Shown one piece after another: positions 1 to 5,894 of a DNA stretch of 19,301 nucleotides. Below the pieces are notes generated by a model, which saw only the letters and a program-made list of their open reading frames with translations, was not told where the DNA came from and made no database searches. Position numbers and translations under genes: made by a program. The stretch is from a bacterium Ga0077546 (lineage in GTDB: Bacteria > Cyanobacteriota > Vampirovibrionia > Obscuribacterales > Obscuribacteraceae). The DNA lies in the NCBI GenBank assembly GCA_001464165.1, contig LNEX01000364.1, positions 1 through 19,301 of the forward strand. Direction: 5' to 3'. Position 1 is the first letter of the stretch. The number at the start of each line of letters is the position of its first letter.

Positions 1-374
1 TCATCAAGAAACAAATTCAGAGAGTGCGTCTCTTCACCAGTGGACCTAACGTTAGGTCTTCTTTTGGGGTCTTTTGTACGAGCATGAATATGCAATAGAA
101 CTTCACCATAGCTGTAGTAGCTACTGTGGTCGTTGGTTATGCTGCCAAATACCTGAGTAAATGCCGCCATAATCAACAAACAGTCTTCCGGTGCTTTGGC
201 ATAGACTTTGAACAAACCGGCTAACAAAAGAATATTTCTATCAAGAAAAGCCTGAAAGAAATTGGCAAACGCCACCCGCTCGTATTCAGAGAGAACTTTT
301 GTTTCAGCATAATGGCTGACCACAGAAGGAAGAAATTGCTCGATCTCTGCTTTAGTAACTACGGTATTTTTCAT
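1..374 (-). CDS. hypothetical protein, C-terminus beyond left edge
   Basis: An ATG at 374 opens a frame that stays open for 124 codons to the window edge, so the C-terminus is missing. The start is supported by an AGAGG ribosome-binding site about 10 nt upstream. The product begins MKNTVVTKAEIEQFLPSVVS and is soluble and mostly helical by composition. A hydrophobic stretch around residues 52-72 (ILLLAGLFKV, then LLIMAAF) looks amphipathic rather than membrane-spanning. It ends within the window in a basic, polar segment. I do not recognise a family. It is the last visible gene of the leftward block and lies 162 bp downstream of the large membrane protein gene, with a hairpin between them, so it may have its own promoter. 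An edge-truncated frame of this length with a good ribosome-binding site is very probably real. Confidence 0.7.
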   Translation of the reverse strand, partial: MKNTVVTKAEIEQFLPSVVSHYAETKVLSEYERVAFANFFQAFLDRNILLLAGLFKVYAKAPEDCLLIMAAFTQVFGSITNDHSSYYSYGEVLLHIHARTKDPKRRPNVRSTGEETHSLNLFLD

Positions 375-536
375 GATTGTGCCTCTTGTTTTGAGTAATC
401 AATAAAAGATTGCGCTCATACCAGATCAGCCAAGTGACTAGTGAAGAGCGCAAAATTGTAGTAATTTTGAAGGAATAGAGCGGGCAACCAGCCAGCTGGC
501 CGATTGCCTCGCCATTTAAACGGTTACAAGCTGAGA
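375..536. other. intergenic spacer with inverted repeats
   Basis: This 162-bp gap lies between two leftward genes. It holds the hairpin at 480-512. An 8-bp perfect inverted repeat (TTGCGCTC at 410-417, GAGCGCAA at 446-453) has a 28-nt spacer and could be an operator for the downstream partial gene. A small A/T stem, CAAAATT-GTAGT-AATTTTG, overlaps its right arm. I could not identify convincing -35/-10 boxes. Confidence 0.4.
480..512 (-). terminator. strong imperfect hairpin after the large membrane protein gene
   Basis: Read on the minus strand, 25 nt past the stop codon, the sequence folds as GCG-(A)-GGCAA followed by eight further pairs (including G-T wobbles) meeting at the self-complementary core GCCAGCTGGC. 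This gives about 16 pairs with one bulged A. No T-tract follows, only TCTATTCC, so it is either a weak or Rho-assisted terminator or an RNA 3'-end stabiliser, not a textbook intrinsic terminator. Confidence 0.4.
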
Positions 537-2450
537 CTAAGCCCCAAATACCCGGGCAATCTGAGCAGTGACAACTTGCCAGGTGCGAGCGATGGCTGCC
601 AAAACGGGCTGCAAAACAACTAGCAAGAAGCTAAACTGCCGAGCGACACTGGCCCAAAGCGCCTTGTAGACGGTCCACAAAGCTTCGAAGGCCCGATTGA
701 AAACTGGAGCCAGAGTAGGGGTAATGGCTGTGAACAATTTAGAGAATTGCAGGTACAACAACGGTGCAAATACTCCACCTACCAGTCCAGCCGCGCTCAA
801 ACCAAGCAACGCCGCAGCAGTTAAGCTGCCACTCAATTCATTAACATAGTAACCAACGGTGGCTAAGGTGACTAAACCACCTACAGAGGCCAAAGTAGTG
901 GCGCTATAGTATGAAAACAAACGACCCAAAAGAACAAAGCCATTGATTGAGACGAAGGCAATAATTATTGCATCGACGTAGAAGTTGCTAGTCAATTTGG
1001 CCGACACCACAGGCAGTGCTTGCAGCAGAGCAATCACCAGAATCACCAGGTTGAGCACATGGCCAAAGAGCTTGGCAAAATCAGATCTGTCGTTGAAAGC
1101 CTCTTTGCGTTTTTCTGCCAACACCGCAAATGCAGCCACAATTTTGCTTGACAGTCTACCATGCAACCTCTCTAAAGCATAGCCGACAGAGCTTGAAAGG
1201 GGACGAGTAATTGCCCGAACGACAATGTAAAAGATGGGATAAATCACCAGCCCAGTGCTAAGCAAAGTTGCTACCAACAGGCCAAAGTTAAGGGCAGCAG
1301 AATTTGTCAGTGCGGCATGGTAAGTGCCATAAGAGGCGACCAAAATGGTGGCGAGAGCCATTTCACGGGTGGCTTGCGAATGGCCAAAGTGTTTTTGGAA
1401 ACCTTCTGTGTAGCTATAAACCAGAGAGACTACAGCAATCAACCATGCCAACCAAAGTGCCAGACCAGTAGCAATGCTTAAGCTATAGAGAACCCAGGCA
1501 AAGGCAAATGCCAAGCCAATATTGAGTAAATGCTGGTAAAAGCGTTGGTAGTCTTTGTCTTCTTCATCGCCATAAGAAGAATTAAGTAACTCGCTCCAAT
1601 AGCGCAATACTCTCTTCATAAAACCTCCCTGCAAGCCAACGACAAGCGCTGGCACCAGGTAGGTAATAGCGAACAAACTAGAAGCGGCGAAAGTAGCAAC
1701 TTTCACCACTTCTGATTGAGCAGCGACAAAAGGCACATACTGAACCAGAGCCCAAGAGCCTAACAAGCCATAGGCAACAATAGACTGATAGGCTTTGCTG
1801 TCGAATAAAGGGCTGACAAGACTGACTAATGCCAGAGCCAGGATAAAACCTGCGACTGCAGCAAAGGCTTGCAAACCGACAAAGCTAATTCCCAGGGTCA
1901 AAACCCAAGCATAGGTTAGATAGCCATAGTATGAAACCGCGGCAAAGAGGGCAATATAGAGTACTGTTTCAATAAAGCGAATGCCTTTAGAACGGCCACC
2001 ATATTGATTTTGCAGTTGACTCCACAGTGCCATTGCTCCTGGAGCCCGCTGTACCATGGCGACAATCTGCTCTAGCGCTGGTAGCAAAGCGTTTTTCCAA
2101 AGCTTTTCATAGGAGCGCCAAAGCTTTTCCCACAAATCCCAGACATGACGCAAGACAAAGTAGTACAAGCTTGACCAGACATGGGTGTAGGTAAGGGTTG
2201 TTACCACCAAGAAAATCAGTAACCAGGTGGCACTGCCTAATCCATAGCTAAATGCTAGCCAATCAGCTGTCTGCCAGGCAGCCAGGACGGCAAGAACGGC
2301 ACCAATCAATGCCACCGGTATCGTCCTTGTCCAAGAGCCAGTGCTATAGGCGCGTTTACATAGCCACTCTCCACTAATTTTTAGGGTGACTGGAATGAAG
2401 AATATGATGTTGAGGATGAACTGAAAAACGCTCGTTTTTGGTGTTTCCAT
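537..2450 (-). CDS. large polytopic membrane protein of unknown function (637 aa)
   Basis: I chose the ATG at 2450 (METPKTSVFQF), which has AGG 7 nt upstream. The longer frame begins at a TTG at 2546 inside the upstream gene. The protein is dominated by about 14 hydrophobic segments rich in Ala, Leu and Val, for example TIPVALIGAVLAVLAAWQ, ATWLLIFLVVTTLTY, LNLVILVIALLQAL and LTAAALLGLSAAGLVGG. They are separated by short basic or aromatic loops such as the LWEKLWRSYEKLWK amphipathic stretch near residue 100. I see no transporter signature, nucleotide-binding site or catalytic motif. An inner-membrane location is clear, but the function is not. It follows the receiver-like gene by 46 bp and is probably co-transcribed with it. 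Possible roles are a membrane scaffold or an uncharacterised transporter. Confidence 0.85.
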   Translation of the reverse strand: METPKTSVFQFILNIIFFIPVTLKISGEWLCKRAYSTGSWTRTIPVALIGAVLAVLAAWQTADWLAFSYGLGSATWLLIFLVVTTLTYTHVWSSLYYFVLRHVWDLWEKLWRSYEKLWKNALLPALEQIVAMVQRAPGAMALWSQLQNQYGGRSKGIRFIETVLYIALFAAVSYYGYLTYAWVLTLGISFVGLQAFAAVAGFILALALVSLVSPLFDSKAYQSIVAYGLLGSWALVQYVPFVAAQSEVVKVATFAASSLFAITYLVPALVVGLQGGFMKRVLRYWSELLNSSYGDEEDKDYQRFYQHLLNIGLAFAFAWVLYSLSIATGLALWLAWLIAVVSLVYSYTEGFQKHFGHSQATREMALATILVASYGTYHAALTNSAALNFGLLVATLLSTGLVIYPIFYIVVRAITRPLSSSVGYALERLHGRLSSKIVAAFAVLAEKRKEAFNDRSDFAKLFGHVLNLVILVIALLQALPVVSAKLTSNFYVDAIIIAFVSINGFVLLGRLFSYYSATTLASVGGLVTLATVGYYVNELSGSLTAAALLGLSAAGLVGGVFAPLLYLQFSKLFTAITPTLAPVFNRAFEALWTVYKALWASVARQFSFLLVVLQPVLAAIARTWQVVTAQIARVFGA

Positions 2451-2496
2451 TGGAATACCTGTAATTTGTTTGTTGTTGGTGGTGTTGTTGCTGAAC

Positions 2497-3123
2497 TTAG
2501 TAACAGGCACGATAGCTATCGCGTCGCTCGGCCTGATATTCAGCAATTAGGGTTCTTTGCTCGGCAGTCTGCATATACTCCGGCACGGCGAAAGCCGCTG
2601 TCACAAGCGTATTGCGGGCCTGGTTCATGCGCCTTTGTTGTTCTTGGAACTCTCTTCGGCGCACCACTTCATCTCGATCTGAATAACTACTAATAGAACT
2701 ACGCGCATCAGCCACCAGACGAGCCAGTAATGGCTCAACATCACTCGCTGTCAGGGCTTTTAGAGCAGCCATTGAAACAAAACTACTGAATCCATGCTGT
2801 TTCATCGTTTTAACTTCTTCTTTCTTTGAAGCGATACCACAGGCAGCACGACTTCGATCTGCAGCACCATTGAGAATCTGGTAGAGATTACTCTCGCGCC
2901 CGCAGTAGGTATGAACATCATAAGTTGGACAAATAATTAGATCGAAATAGTCAAAGGAGCCCGAGGTATAGCAATCTTCTCCAGGGGGCAAAAACGACAT
3001 ACCTAGATTTTCATGGGCCTCATTAACCGAAATAGCCAGGGTAACTTTATGGCCAGAAGCTATCAAAACTTGCGATAGTCGCACTAATAGCTGATTATTT
3101 CTATTGATCAAAAGAATTTTCAT
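2497..3123 (-). CDS. degenerate receiver-like (pseudo-response-regulator) protein (208 aa)
   Basis: The start at ATG 3123 has GGAG 10 nt upstream. Residues 1-~135 follow the order of a CheY-type receiver: an opening beta strand MKILLINRN, a strand FDLIICPTYD where a receiver has its phospho-acceptor, a stretch GIASKKEEVKTMKQHG like the helix before strand 5, and GFSSFVS in place of the usual GADDYxxKP. The key residues are not conserved: the N-terminal acidic pair is RN, the phospho-acceptor Asp is replaced by Cys/Pro, and the Lys-Pro is Ser-Met. If it is a receiver it cannot work by normal aspartyl phosphorylation. Residues ~140-208 are charged and helical (VVRRREFQEQQRRMNQAR) with no DNA-binding motif I recognise. 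The fold assignment rests on pattern only. The gene lies between a TerB-like gene and a polytopic membrane protein gene. Confidence 0.8.
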   Translation of the reverse strand: MKILLINRNNQLLVRLSQVLIASGHKVTLAISVNEAHENLGMSFLPPGEDCYTSGSFDYFDLIICPTYDVHTYCGRESNLYQILNGAADRSRAACGIASKKEEVKTMKQHGFSSFVSMAALKALTASDVEPLLARLVADARSSISSYSDRDEVVRRREFQEQQRRMNQARNTLVTAAFAVPEYMQTAEQRTLIAEYQAERRDSYRACY

Positions 3124-3151
3124 AGGGCTTGTACTCCGTTGTTTTTACTTG

Positions 3152-3181
3152 AAAAAGCCTGCCCTAACTTCGTTTAGGGCA
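3152..3181 (-). terminator. intrinsic terminator of the TerB-like gene
   Basis: On the minus strand, 8 nt after the TAA, an 8-bp perfect stem (TGCCCTAA/TTAGGGCA, 6-nt loop) is followed by GGC and TTTTT. This is a textbook intrinsic terminator. It implies that the receiver-like gene downstream depends on read-through or on its own promoter. Confidence 0.8.
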
Positions 3182-3189
3182 GACAGAAT

Positions 3190-3918
3190 TTAGTGCGCGT
3201 ACTTGCTTGAGTCGAGGCCTAGACCATCAGCCACCAGTTGCAGGCGAGTCTGGTCTATATTTCGGCCTCTTCTGCCGCCAACAATTGACACTGCCAAACG
3301 CATGGCGATATCAGTCTGATAGCTATCGGCAGACAGTTGTTTGACTCTATTTAAGGTACTTTCCCAGGCATACATGCAAACTGGATGTTCAATATCACCA
3401 AGATAAGTATTGAAATAACCAACCAGAGCATCAGTAGGTAGATGATCAAAAGCTCTGGCATGCTTGATACGCTCTACAATTTCTTCTTTCTGCTCATCAC
3501 TGAGCAGTTCCGTGCGCTTGCCAGAAGCCAAAAGCAGGGCAGTTAAACCCATAACAGATTTCTGAAAGCTCACAGCCGTGATCGCCGAAGCACATTTAGT
3601 CAACTCATCATGAGTGGTATAAATAGCCTGCATCACCCATTTTTTGAGATAGTACAGCGCCACCACAAAGTAGGCAAAAGTGATAAGCAATGCCAAAACT
3701 TCAACCAAGCCGCCCATACCCAAGAAAGGCATTGCGACTATGACTCCAGAAATAATGAAGATAAAAACAGCAATGGCAATTGCCTTACTTTCGCTGGAAA
3801 ATCCAAGCTCAGGATGGCTACCGAAAAATTTGTAGATATTGTGGCTGACCATGATCATGCCTAAGATCACTGGCATCAGCAAAACGAAGGGAAGCAGGGC
3901 GGTAATGGGCATCAGCAT
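3190..3918 (-). CDS. membrane-anchored TerB-like protein (242 aa)
   Basis: ATG 3918 is preceded by AGAGGA at normal spacing. Residues ~5-30, ~45-65 and ~70-92 are hydrophobic membrane segments (for example FVLLMPVILGMIMVS and AIAIAVFIFIISGVIVAMPF). The soluble C-terminal part, residues ~105-242, resembles the TerB family (tellurite-resistance/TerB, named from memory) over its length: SDEQKEEIVERIKHARAF, then a helix ending GYFNTYLGDIE, then AMRLAVSIVG and a closing VADGLGLDSSKYA. In TerB the two Asp-Gly acidic, metal-binding loops fall before these helices. Here those positions read GKRTE and GGRRGRNID, so the acidic residues are largely replaced by basic ones. The protein may keep the fold but not metal binding. 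The gene is followed by an intrinsic terminator. The domain call is an inference. Confidence 0.8.
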   Translation of the reverse strand: MLMPITALLPFVLLMPVILGMIMVSHNIYKFFGSHPELGFSSESKAIAIAVFIFIISGVIVAMPFLGMGGLVEVLALLITFAYFVVALYYLKKWVMQAIYTTHDELTKCASAITAVSFQKSVMGLTALLLASGKRTELLSDEQKEEIVERIKHARAFDHLPTDALVGYFNTYLGDIEHPVCMYAWESTLNRVKQLSADSYQTDIAMRLAVSIVGGRRGRNIDQTRLQLVADGLGLDSSKYAH

Positions 3919-3963
3919 ATGTGAGTCCTCTTTGCCTTTTGGGCAATAGTTGGCGAATGAAAT

Positions 3964-3986
3964 GGAAGTTCTTTGTAAGAACCTCC
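3964..3986 (-). terminator. hairpin after the 82-aa gene, no T-tract
   Basis: A 10-bp stem with one G-T wobble (GGAGGTTCTT/AAGAACTTCC on the minus strand) closes a 3-nt loop 44 nt downstream of the 4030-4278 stop codon. The following sequence, ATTTCATT, is a poor T-tract. It is a candidate partial terminator or processing hairpin between the two small genes and the TerB-like gene. Confidence 0.4.
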
Positions 3987-4029
3987 ACTATTGAAAAGAT
4001 CGTGTCTTATATATCTGGCGAGGTAAGCT

Positions 4030-4278
4030 TTAGCGCTTGCCGGTACTCTTGGTGACGGTAATCAAATAGCGAATGGTTGCTACTGGTTCCGCCGCAAGTG
4101 GAGTTAGCTGTACCATGGCTGGAGCAATACCATACTCTTCAGCGATGGTTTCACCAAGGGCAAGTAATTGCGAATATTGTTCAGCAGCAGCCGACACTGA
4201 AACGACAGCATACTTACCATACTGTGCTTCAAGACCACTGCGGTGAATCAATGTAGGTTGTGATTGAGATTCAGACAT
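4030..4278 (-). CDS. small hypothetical protein (82 aa)
   Basis: ATG 4278 has a good AGGAG site 9 nt upstream and lies 22 bp behind the stop of the 78-aa gene, so the two are almost certainly translated from one message. The product is soluble, with a likely beta strand (KYAVVSVSAAA), a helix (EQYSQLLALGETIAEEYG) and a final beta stretch (ATIRYLITVTKS). I do not recognise the family. The alternating helix-strand layout would suit a small alpha/beta binding domain, but no motif supports a specific role. Confidence 0.65.
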   Translation of the reverse strand: MSESQSQPTLIHRSGLEAQYGKYAVVSVSAAAEQYSQLLALGETIAEEYGIAPAMVQLTPLAAEPVATIRYLITVTKSTGKR

Positions 4279-4300
4279 AGTTCATTACTCCTAAACTTGA

Positions 4301-4537
4301 TTAACCAAAGGAGAGCCAAAGCGCTTCGAGACGAGCTCTAACCAACTGAGCCTGCTCTTCGATTTCGGCAAAAAGTGGGGCGAAAGCTTGATCGACAGCG
4401 GCGTTAAAACCACTAGTCTGCATGTAGTCATGCACATCAAAATCTGTATAGTCGAAACCTTCTGGCAAGACTGCCGGAAAATTTTGCCATGCAGAGGAGG
4501 GGGAAGAAGCTGAAACAGCTTCAGTTGTTGCTGCCAT
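4301..4537 (-). CDS. small acidic hypothetical protein (78 aa), first gene of the leftward block
   Basis: I start at ATG 4537 (MAATTEAVSASS) because GGAG sits 8 nt upstream. A longer frame begins at a TTG at 4552, but that extension would contain the ribosome-binding site. The N-terminal half is Ala/Ser/Pro-rich and probably disordered. Residues ~28-45 are acidic and aromatic (EGFDYTDFDVHDYMQT). The C-terminal ~30 residues form a predicted amphipathic helix (LFAEIEEQAQLVRARLEALW). There is no recognisable domain. A 93-residue frame on the same strand overlaps it in another phase, but it is the less likely reading because it lacks a matched ribosome-binding site. This is the first leftward gene after the divergent gap. 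Confidence 0.6.
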   Translation of the reverse strand: MAATTEAVSASSPSSAWQNFPAVLPEGFDYTDFDVHDYMQTSGFNAAVDQAFAPLFAEIEEQAQLVRARLEALWLSFG

Positions 4538-4761
4538 TGGTATTCTCCGCAATGGTTGTTTGTGTTAGTCAATTGGCGCTAACAGAAATGTGCGAACAGA
4601 AGCATGCGAAACACCTACTACCAAAGGCATTGAGTGATTGCTTGCTAGATGTGCGCGGGACTTATGGAAGAAACCTTCTTGCTGGATAGCGGAGTTGAAA
4701 ATTAGATGGAATAGATTCACTAATACTGCAAGACCGCCTACTCACTTGGCAAGGGCGCTAT

Positions 4762-4791
4762 GGCCTTTATGAATTGCAATTACGGAAGGCC
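4762..4791. repeat. interrupted 30-bp dyad GGCCTT...AATTGCAATT...AAGGCC
   Basis: GGCCTT and AAGGCC at the ends and AATTG/CAATT at the centre are perfectly symmetric about 4776/4777. A 4-bp unmatched block on each side leaves 11 of 15 positions paired. It could be a protein operator or an RNA stem with an internal loop. The right arm can also pair with GCGGCCT about 40 nt downstream, giving a mutually exclusive fold. Confidence 0.4.
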
Positions 4792-5047
4792 GCCTATCTT
4801 AGATTAAATCGACTCATTAACCACAACACAAAGCGGCCTGTTTTCAACCCGTCTAAAAGAACTTATACGCACCAATTAGCGCAGCGCAATCAACTGAAAT
4901 TACCGGCAAAAGACCAGTTACAGACCAAGCCAAAGAGACACTAGCAACCGAGCGACATAGGCTAGTGGGTGGAGAGAAATATGTAATCCACTTCTTTTTC
5001 TTGGCATTACAACACTTCTTATCTACACCCGCCACTCCGCAGCATTT

Positions 5048-5070
5048 TTCATTAGCGCGTAGCTAATGAA
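5048..5070. repeat. perfect 9-bp inverted repeat TTCATTAGC/GCTAATGAA
   Basis: The arms are perfect with a 5-nt spacer, GCGTA. It sits about 60 bp upstream of the ATG at 5130, and neither side has a T-tract, so it is not an intrinsic terminator. The position and size suit a regulator-binding operator for the rightward gene. Confidence 0.45.
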
Positions 5071-5129
5071 GATATTGCCGCACTACCAACTTTCACTATT
5101 CAAAAACTTTGACCCCCTCAGGAGGTTTT

Positions 5130-5816
5130 ATGAGCATCCACCGCATTGAATATTTAGACCATGACCGCATCGTAGCTTTTGACGATGAACTAGACCCGGC
5201 TTTTGCCCTCTATGTTCTATGCCGCAGCTACCTGGCCTATGGCGGAAAAGTTACTAGTTATAGCGAAACGAGCCTAACTGCCGAAGTCACTTTCCTGCGC
5301 CCCGAACAAATGGTTTTAACAGCTGACCGTCATTACATGAAAGCCTTGTATCGAGCGGCCCAAGCCATAGAAAACATCAATCAACCGGAGCAGCACATTG
5401 AAGACAGTCCAAACGGGCTCATCTTTGCCCTAACCGGTCTAGCTCAAGCCCATAGCGGAGAGAAAACCGCCATGATTGCCCTACTAGCCGGCGCCAACAT
5501 CAACAACCCGGCTGAGGTAAAAGCAATGACCGAGCTTGGTCTAGAGCTAGCCCTCACAGTCTTTATGATTGACGCTCACAGCGGAGATGAAGCCAAATTG
5601 CCATTACTCGACACCATAGCACTGGTGAAAATCATCTCTGATTTTCTCAGTCTAGAAGTGCCAAATTCGCAACAACAAGGTCGCACAACGATTCTGGACG
5701 CAACCAACTACGCCTTGAGAGCGCAAATACCGCTCTTATCGTTTCTCACCGAATGGGTTGAAGGCATGGCACGGGGTCTCACTCTCAGTGACATTGTCAG
5801 ACACAAGGCGGCCTAG
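5130..5816 (+). CDS. hypothetical protein (228 aa)
   Basis: I start at ATG 5130 because AGGAGG lies directly upstream, although the 4-nt spacing is short. A TTG at 5109 in the same frame is the alternative. The product is soluble. Residues 1-~60 look alpha/beta with acidic patches (IEYLDHDRIVAFDDELD). Residues ~70-110 and ~120-228 are helical and Ala/Leu-rich (GLIFALTGLAQAHSG, MTELGLELALTVFMIDAHSG). Two HSG motifs lie about 50 residues apart, and the helical part may be a weak internal repeat. I recognise no catalytic signature or family. The gene is single, with a divergent promoter region before it and its own terminator after it. Confidence 0.8.
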   Translation: MSIHRIEYLDHDRIVAFDDELDPAFALYVLCRSYLAYGGKVTSYSETSLTAEVTFLRPEQMVLTADRHYMKALYRAAQAIENINQPEQHIEDSPNGLIFALTGLAQAHSGEKTAMIALLAGANINNPAEVKAMTELGLELALTVFMIDAHSGDEAKLPLLDTIALVKIISDFLSLEVPNSQQQGRTTILDATNYALRAQIPLLSFLTEWVEGMARGLTLSDIVRHKAA

Positions 5817-5822
5817 ACACGT

Positions 5823-5856
5823 TATCGCTACAACGCTGTAAGCGATAGCAATTTTT
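5823..5856 (+). terminator. intrinsic terminator
   Basis: TATCGCTACA and TGTAAGCGATA pair over 10 bp with one bulged T around an ACGC loop, followed by GCAATTTTT. It begins 7 nt after the stop of the 228-aa gene. Confidence 0.8.
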
Positions 5857-5894
5857 AAGCGCTGCACTGAAGCGGCACTAAATGGAAATGCACA

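Larger units (their letters stand above)
4538..5129. promoter_or_regulatory. 592-bp divergent intergenic region
   Basis: This region separates the first leftward gene from the first rightward gene and should contain promoters for both. It holds the interrupted dyad at 4762-4791, a 7-bp arm pair AGGCCGC/GCGGCCT (4787-4793 and about 4829-4835) and the perfect inverted repeat at 5048-5070. I could not place -35/-10 elements with confidence. A 60-codon minus frame at 4853-5035 begins with GTG without a usable ribosome-binding site, so I did not call it. Confidence 0.5.

Noticed and set aside
2451..2546. TTG start that would extend the large membrane protein into the upstream gene
   Set aside because: The ATG at 2450 has a ribosome-binding site and leaves a normal 46-bp intergenic gap.
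4538..4572. Extensions of the 78-aa gene to TTG 4552, and the overlapping 93-codon frame
   Set aside because: The TTG extension contains the ribosome-binding site of the ATG at 4537. The overlapping frame has no matched site.
4853..5035. 60-codon minus frame (begins MAGVDKKCCNAKKKKW) in the divergent region
   Set aside because: Starts at GTG without a usable ribosome-binding site and has no recognisable features. The Cys/Lys-rich start is not enough to call a gene.
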